A DNA stretch of 64,000 nt from Arthrobacter sp. S39 (GCF_004320525.1 NZ_SIHX01000006.1:1-64000); one strand, 5' to 3'. Numbered from the stretch's first letter, positions 34,164-43,002 are shown. Notes: generated by a model not told the origin, from the sequence alone. Made by a program: numbers and translations.

Positions 34164-34787
34164 ATGTCGCTCGCATCCAAGTCCGTCGGCCGGCGCGAAC
34201 GCAATAAGCAGGAGAAGCTTGACCGCATCACCGCGGCCGCCAGGGAACTCTTCTCAGTGCACGGCGTCGATGAAGTCACCACGCAGCAGATCGCCGATAA
34301 AGCCGATATCGGCACCGGCACCCTGTTCCTTTACGCCAAGACCAAGGGCGAACTGCTCCTTCTCGTTCAGAACTCCAGTTACGTCGACGCGCTTGAACGG
34401 GGCCGGGCGGCAGCCGGGACGACACCGGATGTGCTGGATGCCGTGATGGCCATTGTGCGGCCCGTCGTGGAATGCAACCGCACCCAGATTGATAACGGGC
34501 GGACCTACCTGCGGGAAATGCTCTTCGGGGATCCCGAAGAGCCCCACCACCGGGACGCGCTTGCCCTGTCGGCGGAAACGGAAGAAGCCATTGTCGCGAT
34601 CCTGCAGCGCGATAAGAACGTCACTGAAGCCGAGGCCACGGCTCAGGCGCACATCATCTCCGCCATTATGTTTGTCAGCATGGCAGCCACCGTCAACATC
34701 GGCAGCACGGTCGAAGACCTGCTGCAGGGCATCAGGAGCCAGGCCGAGGTGCTCCTGGACCCGAAGAAAAGTGCTGCGGGTCGATAG
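34164..34787 (+). CDS. TetR family transcriptional regulator of the oxidoreductase/SDR group
   Basis: A 207-residue TetR protein with helix-turn-helix EVTTQQIADKADIGTGTLF and the following YAKTKGELL. The start is the ATG at 34164, five bases after GGAAAGG; a GTG at 34158 is in frame. Its own upstream region and the promoter at 30438-30484 carry the same 29-bp operator, so it probably regulates itself, the SDR, and the oxidoreductase-hydrolase-EthD operon. The inducer is unknown, probably an aromatic or electrophilic compound. Confidence 0.88.
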   Translation: MSLASKSVGRRERNKQEKLDRITAAARELFSVHGVDEVTTQQIADKADIGTGTLFLYAKTKGELLLLVQNSSYVDALERGRAAAGTTPDVLDAVMAIVRPVVECNRTQIDNGRTYLREMLFGDPEEPHHRDALALSAETEEAIVAILQRDKNVTEAEATAQAHIISAIMFVSMAATVNIGSTVEDLLQGIRSQAEVLLDPKKSAAGR

Positions 34788-34793
34788 GCAGGG

Positions 34794-34994
34794 TTAGCCC
34801 TTCGACAATCGAACTTTCTGGGGCTGGTAGCCGGCCGACAGGGACTGCGTGGGGGCCTGTTCCGTGGGCAGCCGGCCAGGCGTGTGGCCGGGCATCCGCG
34901 CGGCCGCTACGCCGGAAGGCAGCTGGCTGCCCTGGGCCCGGGCGCCGAGGAGGCGGGATTCATAGTTGCTGTGGACGAGGGCTCTGCTTTTCAT
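34794..34994 (-). CDS. Small basic hypothetical protein, 66 residues
   Basis: A short frame rich in Arg, Ser, Gly and Pro, starting MKSRALVHSNYESRLLG. It has no membrane segment or recognised domain. The ribosome site is poor (AAGAG about 15 bases upstream), and it is convergent with the TetR gene, 6 bp apart. The codon pattern is GC-biased at third positions. I list it as possible only. Otherwise the 34788-35067 interval shows nothing else. Confidence 0.35.
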   Translation of the reverse strand: MKSRALVHSNYESRLLGARAQGSQLPSGVAAARMPGHTPGRLPTEQAPTQSLSAGYQPQKVRLSKG

Positions 34995-35067
34995 GACTGG
35001 CGCGTTTTCTCTTGAGGGGATTCAACGGGGATGGTGCAAGAGGCGCGGACGGCGAAATGCGTCCGTG

Positions 35068-36009
35068 TCAGAAAGGTCCGGACTGGACCAGGTTCGCTGG
35101 CCGCTCTCCGCTGGCCAGCGCCTTGAGCTGGCTGGCAAGGAGCTTGACGATCCGCGGCTCGAAGGCGGAGGCGTTGCCGCCGATGTGCGGAGTGATCAGT
35201 GCGTTCGGGGATGACCACAGCGGATGGTCCGCCGGGAGCGGTTCTGGATCGACGACGTCGAGCGCGCAGTGGAGCCGGCCGGACAGGACCTCAGTGGTCA
35301 GGGCTGCCGTGTCCACCACCGGCCCGCGGCCGACGTTGACCACCAAGGCACCGTCCGGCAGGGCAGCAAGGACGGTGGCGTCCACCAGCCGGTGCGTGTG
35401 TTCGTTCAGCGGAGTAACCGCAACCAGGATGTCGTGGGTCTCGGCCAGGGCGGCCAGCTCGGAGGAGGCGTGGATCCGTCCGGCGCTGTCCTCGCGTGCG
35501 CTGCTGCCAACCCGGGTGATCTCCACTTCGAAGGGCTCGAGGCGCTTCGCAATTTCATGCCCGATGCCGCCGACGCCCACCAGCAGGACCCGCCGGTCCG
35601 CCAGCGAGGAACGGCGCTGCGGCTGCCAGTTGCCGGTCTGCTGGTCGCGGACGGCCTGGTCGATGCCGCGGAGTTTGGCGATGATCAGGCCGATGGCCAG
35701 TTCGGCGGTGGCCGCCGCGTGGACGCCCGAGGCGCTCGCCACCGCGGCCGAGGGCCCTGCCGCCTCCGGGACGCCGTCGAAGCCCGTGGACTGCGTCTGG
35801 ACGAACTTCAGGTTCGGGGCCTTCGACAGGGAGCCGAGGACGGCAGACGCATCAATGTACGGCAGGATGACGGCGTCGATGGCGTCCAGTGCGATGCCCT
35901 CCGGCTCGGAGCGGAGATCCCAGACCGAGGCTTCAATGCCGTCGGGGAGCGGCTGCACCCTGGCGAGGAGGTCCCGGTCGGGGAAGGTGACTGTCCGGAC
36001 TGTCTGCAT
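35068..36009 (-). CDS. D-isomer-specific 2-hydroxyacid dehydrogenase
   Basis: A 313-residue NAD(P)-dependent enzyme. The cofactor motif LLVGVGGIGHEIAKRLEP, the catalytic Arg in VNVGRGPVVD, the Glu in DPEPLPADHPLW and the His in ITPHIGGNA are all present. It interconverts a 2-keto acid and a D-2-hydroxy acid; glyoxylate/hydroxypyruvate reductase-like activity is the usual default. The start is the ATG at 36009; the frame is open further upstream but enters the shared promoter region. It is divergent from gluconokinase, which suggests sugar-acid metabolism. Confidence 0.85.
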   Translation of the reverse strand: MQTVRTVTFPDRDLLARVQPLPDGIEASVWDLRSEPEGIALDAIDAVILPYIDASAVLGSLSKAPNLKFVQTQSTGFDGVPEAAGPSAAVASASGVHAAATAELAIGLIIAKLRGIDQAVRDQQTGNWQPQRRSSLADRRVLLVGVGGIGHEIAKRLEPFEVEITRVGSSAREDSAGRIHASSELAALAETHDILVAVTPLNEHTHRLVDATVLAALPDGALVVNVGRGPVVDTAALTTEVLSGRLHCALDVVDPEPLPADHPLWSSPNALITPHIGGNASAFEPRIVKLLASQLKALASGERPANLVQSGPF

Positions 36010-36077
36010 CGGTAACCCTGTTCGGTAGTAATGGCCCTCAGTTGTATGTCGGGAGTCCGGCCTCTTCGGAAAAACCG

Positions 36078-36113
36078 TTGACGACCCAACATCAATCTGA
36101 GAAACTTTTCTCA
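36078..36113 (+). promoter_or_regulatory. Promoter/operator of gluconokinase (TGAGAA/TTCTCA regulon)
   Basis: TTGACG (36078-36083), 17 bp, then GAAACT (36101-36106) inside TGAGAAACTTTTCTCA (36098-36113), a dyad with seven-base arms (one asymmetric base pair in the centre). The same geometry recurs at 42255-42290, 47195-47230 and, inverted, at 42117-42152. Confidence 0.75.
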
Positions 36114-36173
36114 TGTGTGACAATCATCGCACTTCAGAAGGCGTCAGGCAAGAGCTTCGTGGAGGCAATTCAA

Positions 36174-36719
36174 GTGAATAGCAACAGGTTTCCGCCCATG
36201 GTCATCATGGGCGTGTCAGGTTCTGGAAAATCGACCGTGGGAGAGCTGCTGGGACACCGGCTGGGGGTCCCGTTTATCGACGGCGATGACCTGCATCCCG
36301 CCGCGAACAAGGAGAAGATGCGGACCGGGATTCCGCTGGACGACGACGACCGCCGCCCCTGGCTGCATGAAATCGGACGCACGCTGCAGTCGCACCAGCA
36401 GGACGGACACGGCGTCATCGTCGCCTGCTCCGCCCTGAAGCGCCGCTACCGCGACCTCCTCAGGGAGCATGCCCCGGAGGTGGTGTTCCTCCATCTCCAA
36501 GGTTCGGCGGACACCCTCGCCGCCCGGATGGCGGCCCGGAACCACGAGTTTATGCCGGCAACCCTGCTGGCCTCCCAGCTGGAGGCCCTGGAACCGCTCG
36601 GTGCGGATGAGCGCCAGGTGCTGCTGGACGTCCGGCAGTCACCCGCCGAGCTGGCGGACCAGGCTGCCGCGGCGCTGGAAGGTTTGGCTGTGGAAAGCAC
36701 GACGCCGGCGGGAGACTAG
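36174..36719 (+). CDS. gntK: Gluconokinase
   Basis: A 181-residue shikimate-kinase-like P-loop protein with Walker A GVSGSGKSTVG, the gluconokinase signature FIDGDDLHPAANKEKM and VACSALKRRYRDLLR. It phosphorylates D-gluconate to 6-phosphogluconate, feeding the pentose phosphate or Entner-Doudoroff route. The GTG at 36174 lies eight bases after GGAGG and gives the usual family length; the frame is open to 36042 across the promoter. Its operator is shared with the idnO/idnD pair 17 kb away, which would supply gluconate. Confidence 0.9.
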   Translation: MNSNRFPPMVIMGVSGSGKSTVGELLGHRLGVPFIDGDDLHPAANKEKMRTGIPLDDDDRRPWLHEIGRTLQSHQQDGHGVIVACSALKRRYRDLLREHAPEVVFLHLQGSADTLAARMAARNHEFMPATLLASQLEALEPLGADERQVLLDVRQSPAELADQAAAALEGLAVESTTPAGD

Positions 36720-36728
36720 GCGGGGCCG

Positions 36729-36778
36729 CCGGTGGTTGAGCTTGTCGAAACCCTGGTTTCGACAAGCTCAACCACCGG
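36729..36778. repeat. Perfect 24-bp inverted repeat (REP-like hairpin)
   Basis: The arms 36729-36752 and 36755-36778 are perfect reverse complements around a 2-nt loop; the core reads GGTTGAGCTTGTCGAAACC. It lies just after gntK and before the convergent ATPase gene, where it can act as a bidirectional terminator. Similar CTTGTCGAAACC-type elements are, from general memory, frequent between genes in Micrococcaceae. Confidence 0.8.
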
Positions 36779-36849
36779 GATGTTTGCAGGCTCAACCACC
36801 GGGATGTTTGCAGGCTCAACCACCGGGATGTTTGCAGGCTCAACCACGG
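36767..36849. repeat. Tandem 24-bp repeats derived from the hairpin arm
   Basis: Three identical units (36767-36790, 36791-36814, 36815-36838) and a partial fourth (to 36849) follow. Each contains CTCAACCACCGGGA and then TGTTTGCAGG. The first unit begins inside the right arm of the preceding inverted repeat, so the array probably arose by slippage from it. There are no spacers, so it is not a CRISPR. Confidence 0.85.
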
Positions 36850-36854
36850 GGCGC

Positions 36855-37676
36855 TTAGACGACGGCGGCCCGGCGTTCCCCGATGTCGAAGCCCGGGCCG
36901 CCCGGCACGGAGTCGATCAGCTTGCGGGTATACGGATGCTTGGGGTGGCCGTAGACGGAGTCCACGTCGCCGATTTCCACCACCTCGCCGTGGAAGAGCA
37001 CCATGATCTCGTCGCTGACATGGTGCACCACGTCCAGGTCGTGGGATATGAAGGCCATGGTCAGGTCCAGTTCGGTGCGCAGCCGGCTGATGAGGTTCAG
37101 GATTTCCGCCTGCACGGACAGGTCCAGTGCGGAGGTGATCTCGTCGGCGATGATCAGTTTGGGCCCCACTGCCAGTGCCCGCGCGATGGCGATGCGCTGC
37201 CGCTGCCCGCCCGAGAACTCGTGCGGGTACCGCTCGGCCACGTCGGCGTCCAGACGGATGGTGGAGAGCCAGTACGAGATCTTCTCGCGGTGCGCGCGCG
37301 GATTGGACTTCACGGGATCGATCGCCTCGGCCAGTGTCTGCCCGATGGTGCGGCGCGGGTTCAGCGACGAGTACGGGTCCTGCGGGATCATCTGGACTTC
37401 CCGGCGCATGGCACGGCGCTGGCCCGACGTCATGCGGGACACGTCCGCGCCGTTGACCCAGATGCTGCCGGCGCTGACCGGGTTCAGGCCAACGATGGCC
37501 TTGGCCAGGGTTGACTTGCCCGAGCCGGATTCGCCGACGATGCCCAGGGTCTTGCCGCGTTCGATGGTGGCTGAGACGCCCTTGAGGACCTTGGCCGCTG
37601 CGTGCCCGGACCCGAACGTGACTTCCAGGTCGCGGACTTCCAGTACCGGGGCGGCGGACGTTGCGGTGCTTGTCAT
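36855..37676 (-). CDS. ABC importer ATPase, DppF/OppF type
   Basis: A 273-residue ATPase with Walker A GESGSGKST, signature FSGGQRQRIAIARAL, Walker B LIIADEITSALD (Glu-Ile-Thr where DEPTSALD is typical) and the switch His in FISHD. The C terminus has the HPKHPYTRKL stretch common to peptide/nickel ATPases. It overlaps the preceding gene by 4 bp and is last in a four-gene importer operon transcribed from 42117-42152. It energises uptake in the cytoplasm together with the ATPase half of the fusion protein. Confidence 0.9.
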   Translation of the reverse strand: MTSTATSAAPVLEVRDLEVTFGSGHAAAKVLKGVSATIERGKTLGIVGESGSGKSTLAKAIVGLNPVSAGSIWVNGADVSRMTSGQRRAMRREVQMIPQDPYSSLNPRRTIGQTLAEAIDPVKSNPRAHREKISYWLSTIRLDADVAERYPHEFSGGQRQRIAIARALAVGPKLIIADEITSALDLSVQAEILNLISRLRTELDLTMAFISHDLDVVHHVSDEIMVLFHGEVVEIGDVDSVYGHPKHPYTRKLIDSVPGGPGFDIGERRAAVV

Positions 37677-39442
37677 GGCTGGAGCCTCTCTGTTTCCGGC
37701 TGAACCGGTCCGGGCGCGTCATCGGAGATTTCGTCGAAAGTGAAGTCCTCTGCCCGGACGGCGACGAGTTCCGTCTTGCGTTCGGCGATGCTCGGTGTCG
37801 CTGCCAGCAGCGCCTTCGTGTAAGGGTGCTTGACGTCGCCGGCAGCCAGCTGGGCGCCGGTGAGCCGTTCGAGGATTTTCCCGCCGTTCATCACGATCAC
37901 CTTGTCGCACAGGGCCTGCACCACACCGATGTCGTGGGAGATGAACAGCATGGCGGTGCCCATTTCACGGTTGATGGTGCGGAACTGGCGCAGGACATCC
38001 GCCTGGACCGTGACGTCCAGCGCCGTGGTGGGCTCGTCGGCGATGATCAGCCGTGGGTCCGTCACCAGGGTGGAGGCAATCATGGCCCGCTGGAGCATGC
38101 CGCCGGAGAGCTCGTGCGGGTGCTGCTTCATCCGCAGTTCCGGCTGCGTGATCCGGATGTCCGCCAGCGCTTTGACCATCCTGTTGAAAGCGGTCTTCCC
38201 GGACTGCTTCAGATGGATCCGGCTGACCTCCGTCAGCTGGGACCCGATCCGCAGGGCCGGGTTGAAGCTGGTTCCCGGATCCTGGTAGACCAGCCCGATG
38301 GACGTGGCCAGCGTGCGCGGATCGTTCCTCTTGAGCAGGTCCAGTTCGCCGAGGCGCATCGAGTGTGCCCTGACGGTCAGTTCCTCCGGAAGCAGGCCTG
38401 CGATGGACATGGCCGTGAGGGACTTTCCGGAACCGGATTCACCCACGAGCCCCACCACTTCGCCCGCGTGGATACTCAGGGACACACCCTTGACCAGGGG
38501 CACGCCGTTGGGGGTGAGGACGGTGAGGTTGTCCACCTCCACCAGCGCTTCCCGGTCGGCCCGCATGGAGGCCGGGAGCTCAGAGGCAGCCTTGACGCTG
38601 CCGAACTTCCGTCCGCCGCGGGGGTCCGTGGCGGCGGCAAGGCCGTCGCCGATGAGCATGGCGCTCAACCCCGCGATGGTGATCATGATCGAGGGCATCA
38701 CAGCCTGCAGCGGTTGGGAGTAGATGTTCACGAGGGCCTCGTTGAGCAGGCGCCCGAAGTCGTACTCCGGGTTCTGGACGCCGAGTCCGATGAACGACAG
38801 GCTGGACAGCTCGATGAGGGTGGTGGCAAATACCGTGGCGGTCAGCACAAGCAGCGGTTCTGCCATGTTCGGCAGCAGGTGCCGCGTGATGATGCGTGGG
38901 CCCGGGACGCCCAGCAGGCGTGCCGTTGACACGTAATTGCGCTGTGAGATCGAGGCAGCCATGTTGGCCGTCAGGCGGGCGAACGCCGGAATGCTGGCGA
39001 TGGCGATTGCCAGGACGGCAGACCAGGCTCCCTGGCCGAGGATTGCGGCAATGAGCAGCGCGAAAATGAGGCTTGGATACGCGACGGCGGCATCGATGAC
39101 GCGGAGGACGGCGTTGCGGATCTTTGCCGGGGCCAGCCAGATGAACGTGCCGATCAGGACACCGCCCACCACCGAGATCACCGTTGTGGCTGCCGTCATC
39201 ACCAGGGTGAGCCGGGTGGCCACGAGGGACCGGGCGAGTACGTCGCGGCCGAAGTCGTCAGTTCCCAGCCAGTGCGCGGAGCTGGGCCCTTGGGAAGCGT
39301 TGGCGGTGAGCTTTTCGGCGGCTTCGGTGAGGAACAGGGGTGCGAGCAGGCCGATGAGGATCATGACGGTCATCAGGGCGATGCCGATGATCAGGCCGGT
39401 GGTCCAGCGGAAATGGCGCTTGGTGCGGGTCTTTTCAGCCAT
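37673..39442 (-). CDS. ABC importer permease-ATPase fusion (DppC-DppD type)
   Basis: A 589-residue fusion. Residues 1 to about 280 are a DppC-like permease with about six helices and the loop of binding-protein-dependent peptide permeases. From about residue 305 to the end is a DppD-like ATPase with Walker A GESGSGKSL, signature LSGGMLQRAMIAS, Walker B LIIADEPTTALD and FISHD. No start or stop signal interrupts the join, so it is a true fusion, not a sequencing merge. It overlaps its neighbours by 8 bp and 4 bp. Such fusions are known in actinobacteria. Confidence 0.9.
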   Translation of the reverse strand: MAEKTRTKRHFRWTTGLIIGIALMTVMILIGLLAPLFLTEAAEKLTANASQGPSSAHWLGTDDFGRDVLARSLVATRLTLVMTAATTVISVVGGVLIGTFIWLAPAKIRNAVLRVIDAAVAYPSLIFALLIAAILGQGAWSAVLAIAIASIPAFARLTANMAASISQRNYVSTARLLGVPGPRIITRHLLPNMAEPLLVLTATVFATTLIELSSLSFIGLGVQNPEYDFGRLLNEALVNIYSQPLQAVMPSIMITIAGLSAMLIGDGLAAATDPRGGRKFGSVKAASELPASMRADREALVEVDNLTVLTPNGVPLVKGVSLSIHAGEVVGLVGESGSGKSLTAMSIAGLLPEELTVRAHSMRLGELDLLKRNDPRTLATSIGLVYQDPGTSFNPALRIGSQLTEVSRIHLKQSGKTAFNRMVKALADIRITQPELRMKQHPHELSGGMLQRAMIASTLVTDPRLIIADEPTTALDVTVQADVLRQFRTINREMGTAMLFISHDIGVVQALCDKVIVMNGGKILERLTGAQLAAGDVKHPYTKALLAATPSIAERKTELVAVRAEDFTFDEISDDAPGPVQPETERLQP

Positions 39443-40481
39443 CGGACTTTCCTCCTCCGAGGGTGCGCGGATCGATGATTCCGAGGATGACGTCCACCAG
39501 CAGGTTGAGGATGATGGCGAGGAAGCCCAGGACCAGGATGATGCCCTGGATGACGGGGTAGTCCTTGTTGATGATGGCCGTGACGATCTCCTTGCCGAGT
39601 CCGGGCCAGTTGAAGACGTTTTCGATGATGATCGCGCCGCCGAGCATGCCGGCGAGGATCAGCCCGGCGAGGGTCAGGGTGGTGGTCATCAGGTTGGGCA
39701 GGGCATGGCGGGCGTAGAGCCGCAGTGGCGGCAGGCGCCAGCCGCGGGCGGTCCGCAGGTAGTCCTGCTCGAGGACCGTCGAGGTTTCCCGCCGGACCAC
39801 CCGGGCGATTGAGCAGATGGGCGCAATCGAGAGGCCGACGACGGGAAGGATCAGGGACGTGAGGGTTGCCGCGCCGGCGGCCGGGAGGACCTTGAGGACG
39901 ATGGCGAAAACTACCACCAGCATCGTGGCAATGACGTACTGCGGCACAGCCTGGAAGAACCCGGTGAGCATGCCGAAGGACACATCGAGCCACTTACGGC
40001 GTCCGCCGCGGGTGAGGATGCCCACCACCATCCCGGCCGGAATCGAAAGGAGCAGGGTCACGATGATGCCCAGCAGGGCGAGTTCTGCCGTGAAGGGCAG
40101 CTTCGTGGCGATGATCGAGGATACCGACGTGCTGTACGCGAAGGATTCGCCGAGGTTGCCCGTGAACAGGTTCCCCACGTACTGGATGAACTGCAGGTGC
40201 AGGGGCTGGTTCAGCCCCAGGCTTTCCCGGATGGCCTCGATCTGCTCGGTGGTGGCGTCGGCACCGGCGACTGCCACTGCCGGGTCGCCGGGGATGAGCG
40301 GGACCATGAAGAAGGTAACCACCACAAGGAGGATTACGGACAGCAGCACTCCGCCGGCGCGGCGCAGGCCGTAGCTGGCCCAGGGGGAGAGGTTGCGGAG
40401 CCCGCCCCGGGGGCTCTTCGGAGCCCCCGGGGGGTTGCTGAACAGGGCACTTTCCCTGTTCAGCATGGTCGGTTCAGTCAT
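39435..40481 (-). CDS. ABC importer permease, DppB type
   Basis: A 348-residue membrane protein with an N-terminal helix (VLLSVILLVVVTFFMVPLI), a periplasmic loop containing PGDPAVA and five further helices. The C-terminal cytoplasmic loop includes ETSTVLEQDYLRTARGWRL, typical of DppB/OppB. The Pro/Gly-rich N-terminal 30 residues are variable. It lies 11 bp after the binding-protein gene in the importer operon and pairs with the permease half of the fusion protein. Confidence 0.9.
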   Translation of the reverse strand: MTEPTMLNRESALFSNPPGAPKSPRGGLRNLSPWASYGLRRAGGVLLSVILLVVVTFFMVPLIPGDPAVAVAGADATTEQIEAIRESLGLNQPLHLQFIQYVGNLFTGNLGESFAYSTSVSSIIATKLPFTAELALLGIIVTLLLSIPAGMVVGILTRGGRRKWLDVSFGMLTGFFQAVPQYVIATMLVVVFAIVLKVLPAAGAATLTSLILPVVGLSIAPICSIARVVRRETSTVLEQDYLRTARGWRLPPLRLYARHALPNLMTTTLTLAGLILAGMLGGAIIIENVFNWPGLGKEIVTAIINKDYPVIQGIILVLGFLAIILNLLVDVILGIIDPRTLGGGKSDG

Positions 40482-40492
40482 GGTCCTTGGCC

Positions 40493-42073
40493 TTACTTAG
40501 TGATGCGCATGGTGGCGTAGTCGACGATGCCGGACGGCGCCTGGATGGAGAATCCTGCGCGCTGGGCAACGATCTGGGGTTCGCCGACGAAGGGGACGAT
40601 GTCGTTGTCTTCGAGGATGCTGATCTGCGCCCGTTCGTAGGCCTCGCACCGCTTGGCCTGGTCCGTGGCGGACTGCGCCGTGGCGATCTCGGCCAGGATG
40701 TCCGCGTTCTCGCCGCCGCCGATGTTGCGGCCGCCCTTCTCGGTGGGGACGCCGGCGATGCGGGTCAGGGATGCAGCCACGGTGCCGACGAAGTTCGCGT
40801 CGCCCTGGATGGTCAGGTCCCAGGTCTCCGGCTTGGTCTGGGTCATGGTGGCCCAGGTGCCGTTGTCCACGAGGCTCAGGTTGACGGTGGCCCCGGCTGC
40901 CCGGAGGGCTTCCTGGACGTAGGTGCTGCCTGCACCGTTCGGGCCGATGCTGGTGGTGCCCACCATCTTGAAGGTCTTGCCGGCGAGCACTGCCTTGGCG
41001 GCGTCTGCGTCTTCCTTCGTGAAGTGCGAGTTGTCCTTCAGCGAGCAGGCCACCGTGGGGGCGACGATGGAGGTGTAGGGGATTCCCTTGTTGGCGTAGG
41101 CGGCGGCGTTGAAGGCCTGCTGGTTCATCAGCTGGGCCACGGCCTTGCGCAGCGCGGGGTCCGTGAAGGGGCTGCCTTCGCGCTGGTTGAAGAGCAGGAA
41201 GATTCCGGCGAAAGGCACCGTGGTGACGGTGTAGTCCTTGTTGCCTTCAAAGCGGGCGGTGTCTGCCGGGGCGATGTCCGAGACGTCCATTTCGCCGGTG
41301 AGGAGCTGGTTGGCCACGGTGGTCTTGTTGACGCCCGGGAAGAAGCGCACCGTCTTGGCCGGCGTTCCCTCCAGCGACTTGGACCACTTCGGCCAGGCCT
41401 TGTAGTCCTCGCGCAGGGTCATGTCGTAGCTGACGCCGTGGCTTGCCTTCGTCAGGGTGTAGGGCCCGGAGAACGCTGCCTGCACGGATCCCTTGGCGAG
41501 GCCCTCGAGGTCCGCCAGGCCGGCGGGGCAGATGATGCCGGTCTGGGCCAGGGTGAGTCCGCCGATGAGTTCGGACCAGGGCTGGGCCAGCTTGACCGCC
41601 ACGGTGCCCGCGGCATCGTCGGCCGTGATGGTGGGCTGACCCGGTCCGAAGACGAGCCTGGCGAAGTTGTTCTTGGTGGCGGGATCAGCGAAGTAGGTCA
41701 GGGACTTGGCCACGATGGTGGGGGTGATGACCGTGCCGTCGGCGCAGGTGGCGTCCTTGCGGATGGTCAGTGACGCGTCCGTGGCCGTGGAGGTCCACTC
41801 GGTGGCCAGGCCGCCTATGAACTTGCCGTCCGCGTCGCGGCGCACCACGGTGTCGAAGAGGAAGCGGGCTACTTCGTAGTCGTCCTTGGCGTTGGCCTTG
41901 GCGGCGTTGAACGTGGTGGGATCCGAGTTCAGCGCGGTCCGGATGGTGTCCGTGGAGGGTCCCGCGCTTCCGCCGGTCCCGGTGCTGGTGGTGCCGCTGC
42001 CGGTGGTGCAGCCGGTCAGCAGCAACGCTGCTGCCGCCGCGGCTGCGGCCAGGGCGGTAATTCTTCCGTGCAT
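40493..42073 (-). CDS. ABC importer substrate-binding lipoprotein, family 5 (peptide/nickel/oligosaccharide type)
   Basis: A 526-residue SBP_bac_5 protein with signal sequence and lipobox (LLLTGCTTG), a Ser/Thr/Gly-rich linker and the long bilobed domain. The start is the ATG at 42073 with GAGGAG upstream; a further in-frame Met lies at 42091. Family-5 proteins bind peptides, nickel or some oligosaccharides and sugar acids; the regulon suggests a sugar-acid or amino-acid derivative, but the ligand is unknown. Its promoter has the TGAGAA/TTCTCA operator. Confidence 0.88.
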   Translation of the reverse strand: MHGRITALAAAAAAAALLLTGCTTGSGTTSTGTGGSAGPSTDTIRTALNSDPTTFNAAKANAKDDYEVARFLFDTVVRRDADGKFIGGLATEWTSTATDASLTIRKDATCADGTVITPTIVAKSLTYFADPATKNNFARLVFGPGQPTITADDAAGTVAVKLAQPWSELIGGLTLAQTGIICPAGLADLEGLAKGSVQAAFSGPYTLTKASHGVSYDMTLREDYKAWPKWSKSLEGTPAKTVRFFPGVNKTTVANQLLTGEMDVSDIAPADTARFEGNKDYTVTTVPFAGIFLLFNQREGSPFTDPALRKAVAQLMNQQAFNAAAYANKGIPYTSIVAPTVACSLKDNSHFTKEDADAAKAVLAGKTFKMVGTTSIGPNGAGSTYVQEALRAAGATVNLSLVDNGTWATMTQTKPETWDLTIQGDANFVGTVAASLTRIAGVPTEKGGRNIGGGENADILAEIATAQSATDQAKRCEAYERAQISILEDNDIVPFVGEPQIVAQRAGFSIQAPSGIVDYATMRITK

Positions 42074-42099
42074 GGTGTCTCCTCGATACAACGGGATCT

Positions 42100-42152
42100 G
42101 CGAGAAAGTTCGCGAATGAGAAGAGTTTCTCTTATTCAGTCTGCCAAGTCAA
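42100..42152 (-). promoter_or_regulatory. Promoter/operators of the peptide-type importer operon
   Basis: On the minus strand TTGACT (42152-42147), 17 bp, GAAACT (42129-42124) reproduce the regulon promoter. The operator in plus-strand terms is TGAGAAGAGTTTCTCT (42117-42132); a second related dyad, GCGAGAAAGTTCGCGA, is at 42100-42115. Confidence 0.75.
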
Positions 42153-42254
42153 CGGTTTTTTGTGAGCTGACACACAGCCGTTACCTGGGGGCCGCCGCAA
42201 TTTACCTGCTGGCAACAATCACCCGACTTATTTGGGCCAATCCGCCGGACCCCC

Positions 42255-42290
42255 TTGACGAATGACCCAAGAAACGCGAAACTTTTCTCA
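42255..42290 (+). promoter_or_regulatory. Promoter/operator of the RraA-MFS-LamB/YcsF operon
   Basis: TTGACG (42255-42260), 17 bp and GAAACT (42278-42283) in CGCGAAACTTTTCTCA (42275-42290). The 22 bases from GAAACT onward match the gntK site except at one position. The interval 42153-42254 between the two divergent promoters shows no other feature. Confidence 0.75.
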
Positions 42291-42369
42291 TATGTGACAG
42301 CCGCCTCATCTGACTGGCCCCAGTCGACGGGGAGGGCGCAACCCACCGAACCAACCAAAGGTGACAACA

Positions 42370-43002
42370 ATGGCAACAACACTCGAGCTCACGGTCCGCA
42401 AGGCCACCTGGACCCGGCTTCCCAAGGAACTCGTGGAAGCCTTCGCCGCCTTCCCCGTGGCCAACATCGGGGACGCCATGGAGCGTTTGGGAATTGTCGA
42501 CGGCGGCATCAGCGCGGTCTGGGAAGGCGCCCACTGCGTCGGCTCGGCACTGCCGGTCCTGGGCGCGGCAGGCGACAATGCGGCGGTGATCGAGGCCCTC
42601 GGCTACATCCAGCCCGGCGACGTGGTGGTTATCAACGGCTTCGGCCACGAGCACCGTGCCCTGATCGGCGAGCAGCTGTCCCAGCGCTTCGAGGCTGCCG
42701 GCGCCACAGGCGCCGTGATCGACGGCTACATCCGTGACCGCCACACGATCAGCGAAATCAAGTTCCCGGTCTTCGCCCGCGGCGTCACCCCCGCCGGCCC
42801 GTTCAAGAACGGCCCCGGCGTTATCGGCGAACCGGTGGCCATCGGCGGCATCGTGTGCGCCGCCGGTGACATCGTCGCCGCAGACGATGACGGCGTCGTC
42901 ATCATCCCGCAGGCCCGTGCGGCCGAAATCCTGGAACGCGTCATCGCTGTTGCCGCCCACGAGGCCGAAATGACGGCCGAAATCACCCGCGAATACAGCT
43001 GA
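42370..43002 (+). CDS. RraA-like family protein (HMG aldolase/oxaloacetate decarboxylase-type)
   Basis: A 210-residue protein of the RraA/DlpA fold. The active-site region has the family pattern: GAVIDGYIRDRHTI with the Arg-Asp pair, and NIGDAMERLG near the N terminus. Relatives are 4-hydroxy-4-methyl-2-oxoglutarate aldolases or decarboxylate 2-keto-dicarboxylates; others are RNase E regulators, unlikely here. The ATG at 42370 follows AAAGG; an in-frame GTG lies at 42361. It opens a long operon with an organic-acid symporter and the LamB/YcsF trio. Confidence 0.88.
   Translation: MATTLELTVRKATWTRLPKELVEAFAAFPVANIGDAMERLGIVDGGISAVWEGAHCVGSALPVLGAAGDNAAVIEALGYIQPGDVVVINGFGHEHRALIGEQLSQRFEAAGATGAVIDGYIRDRHTISEIKFPVFARGVTPAGPFKNGPGVIGEPVAIGGIVCAAGDIVAADDDGVVIIPQARAAEILERVIAVAAHEAEMTAEITREYS

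Noticed and set aside
36767..36849. Possible CRISPR array
   Set aside because: The units are contiguous without spacers, few in number, and no cas gene is near.
36732..37514. Plus-strand frame encoding repeated TTGMFAGS units
   Set aside because: The repeats are the translation of the 24-bp DNA array and the rest is antisense to an ABC ATPase.
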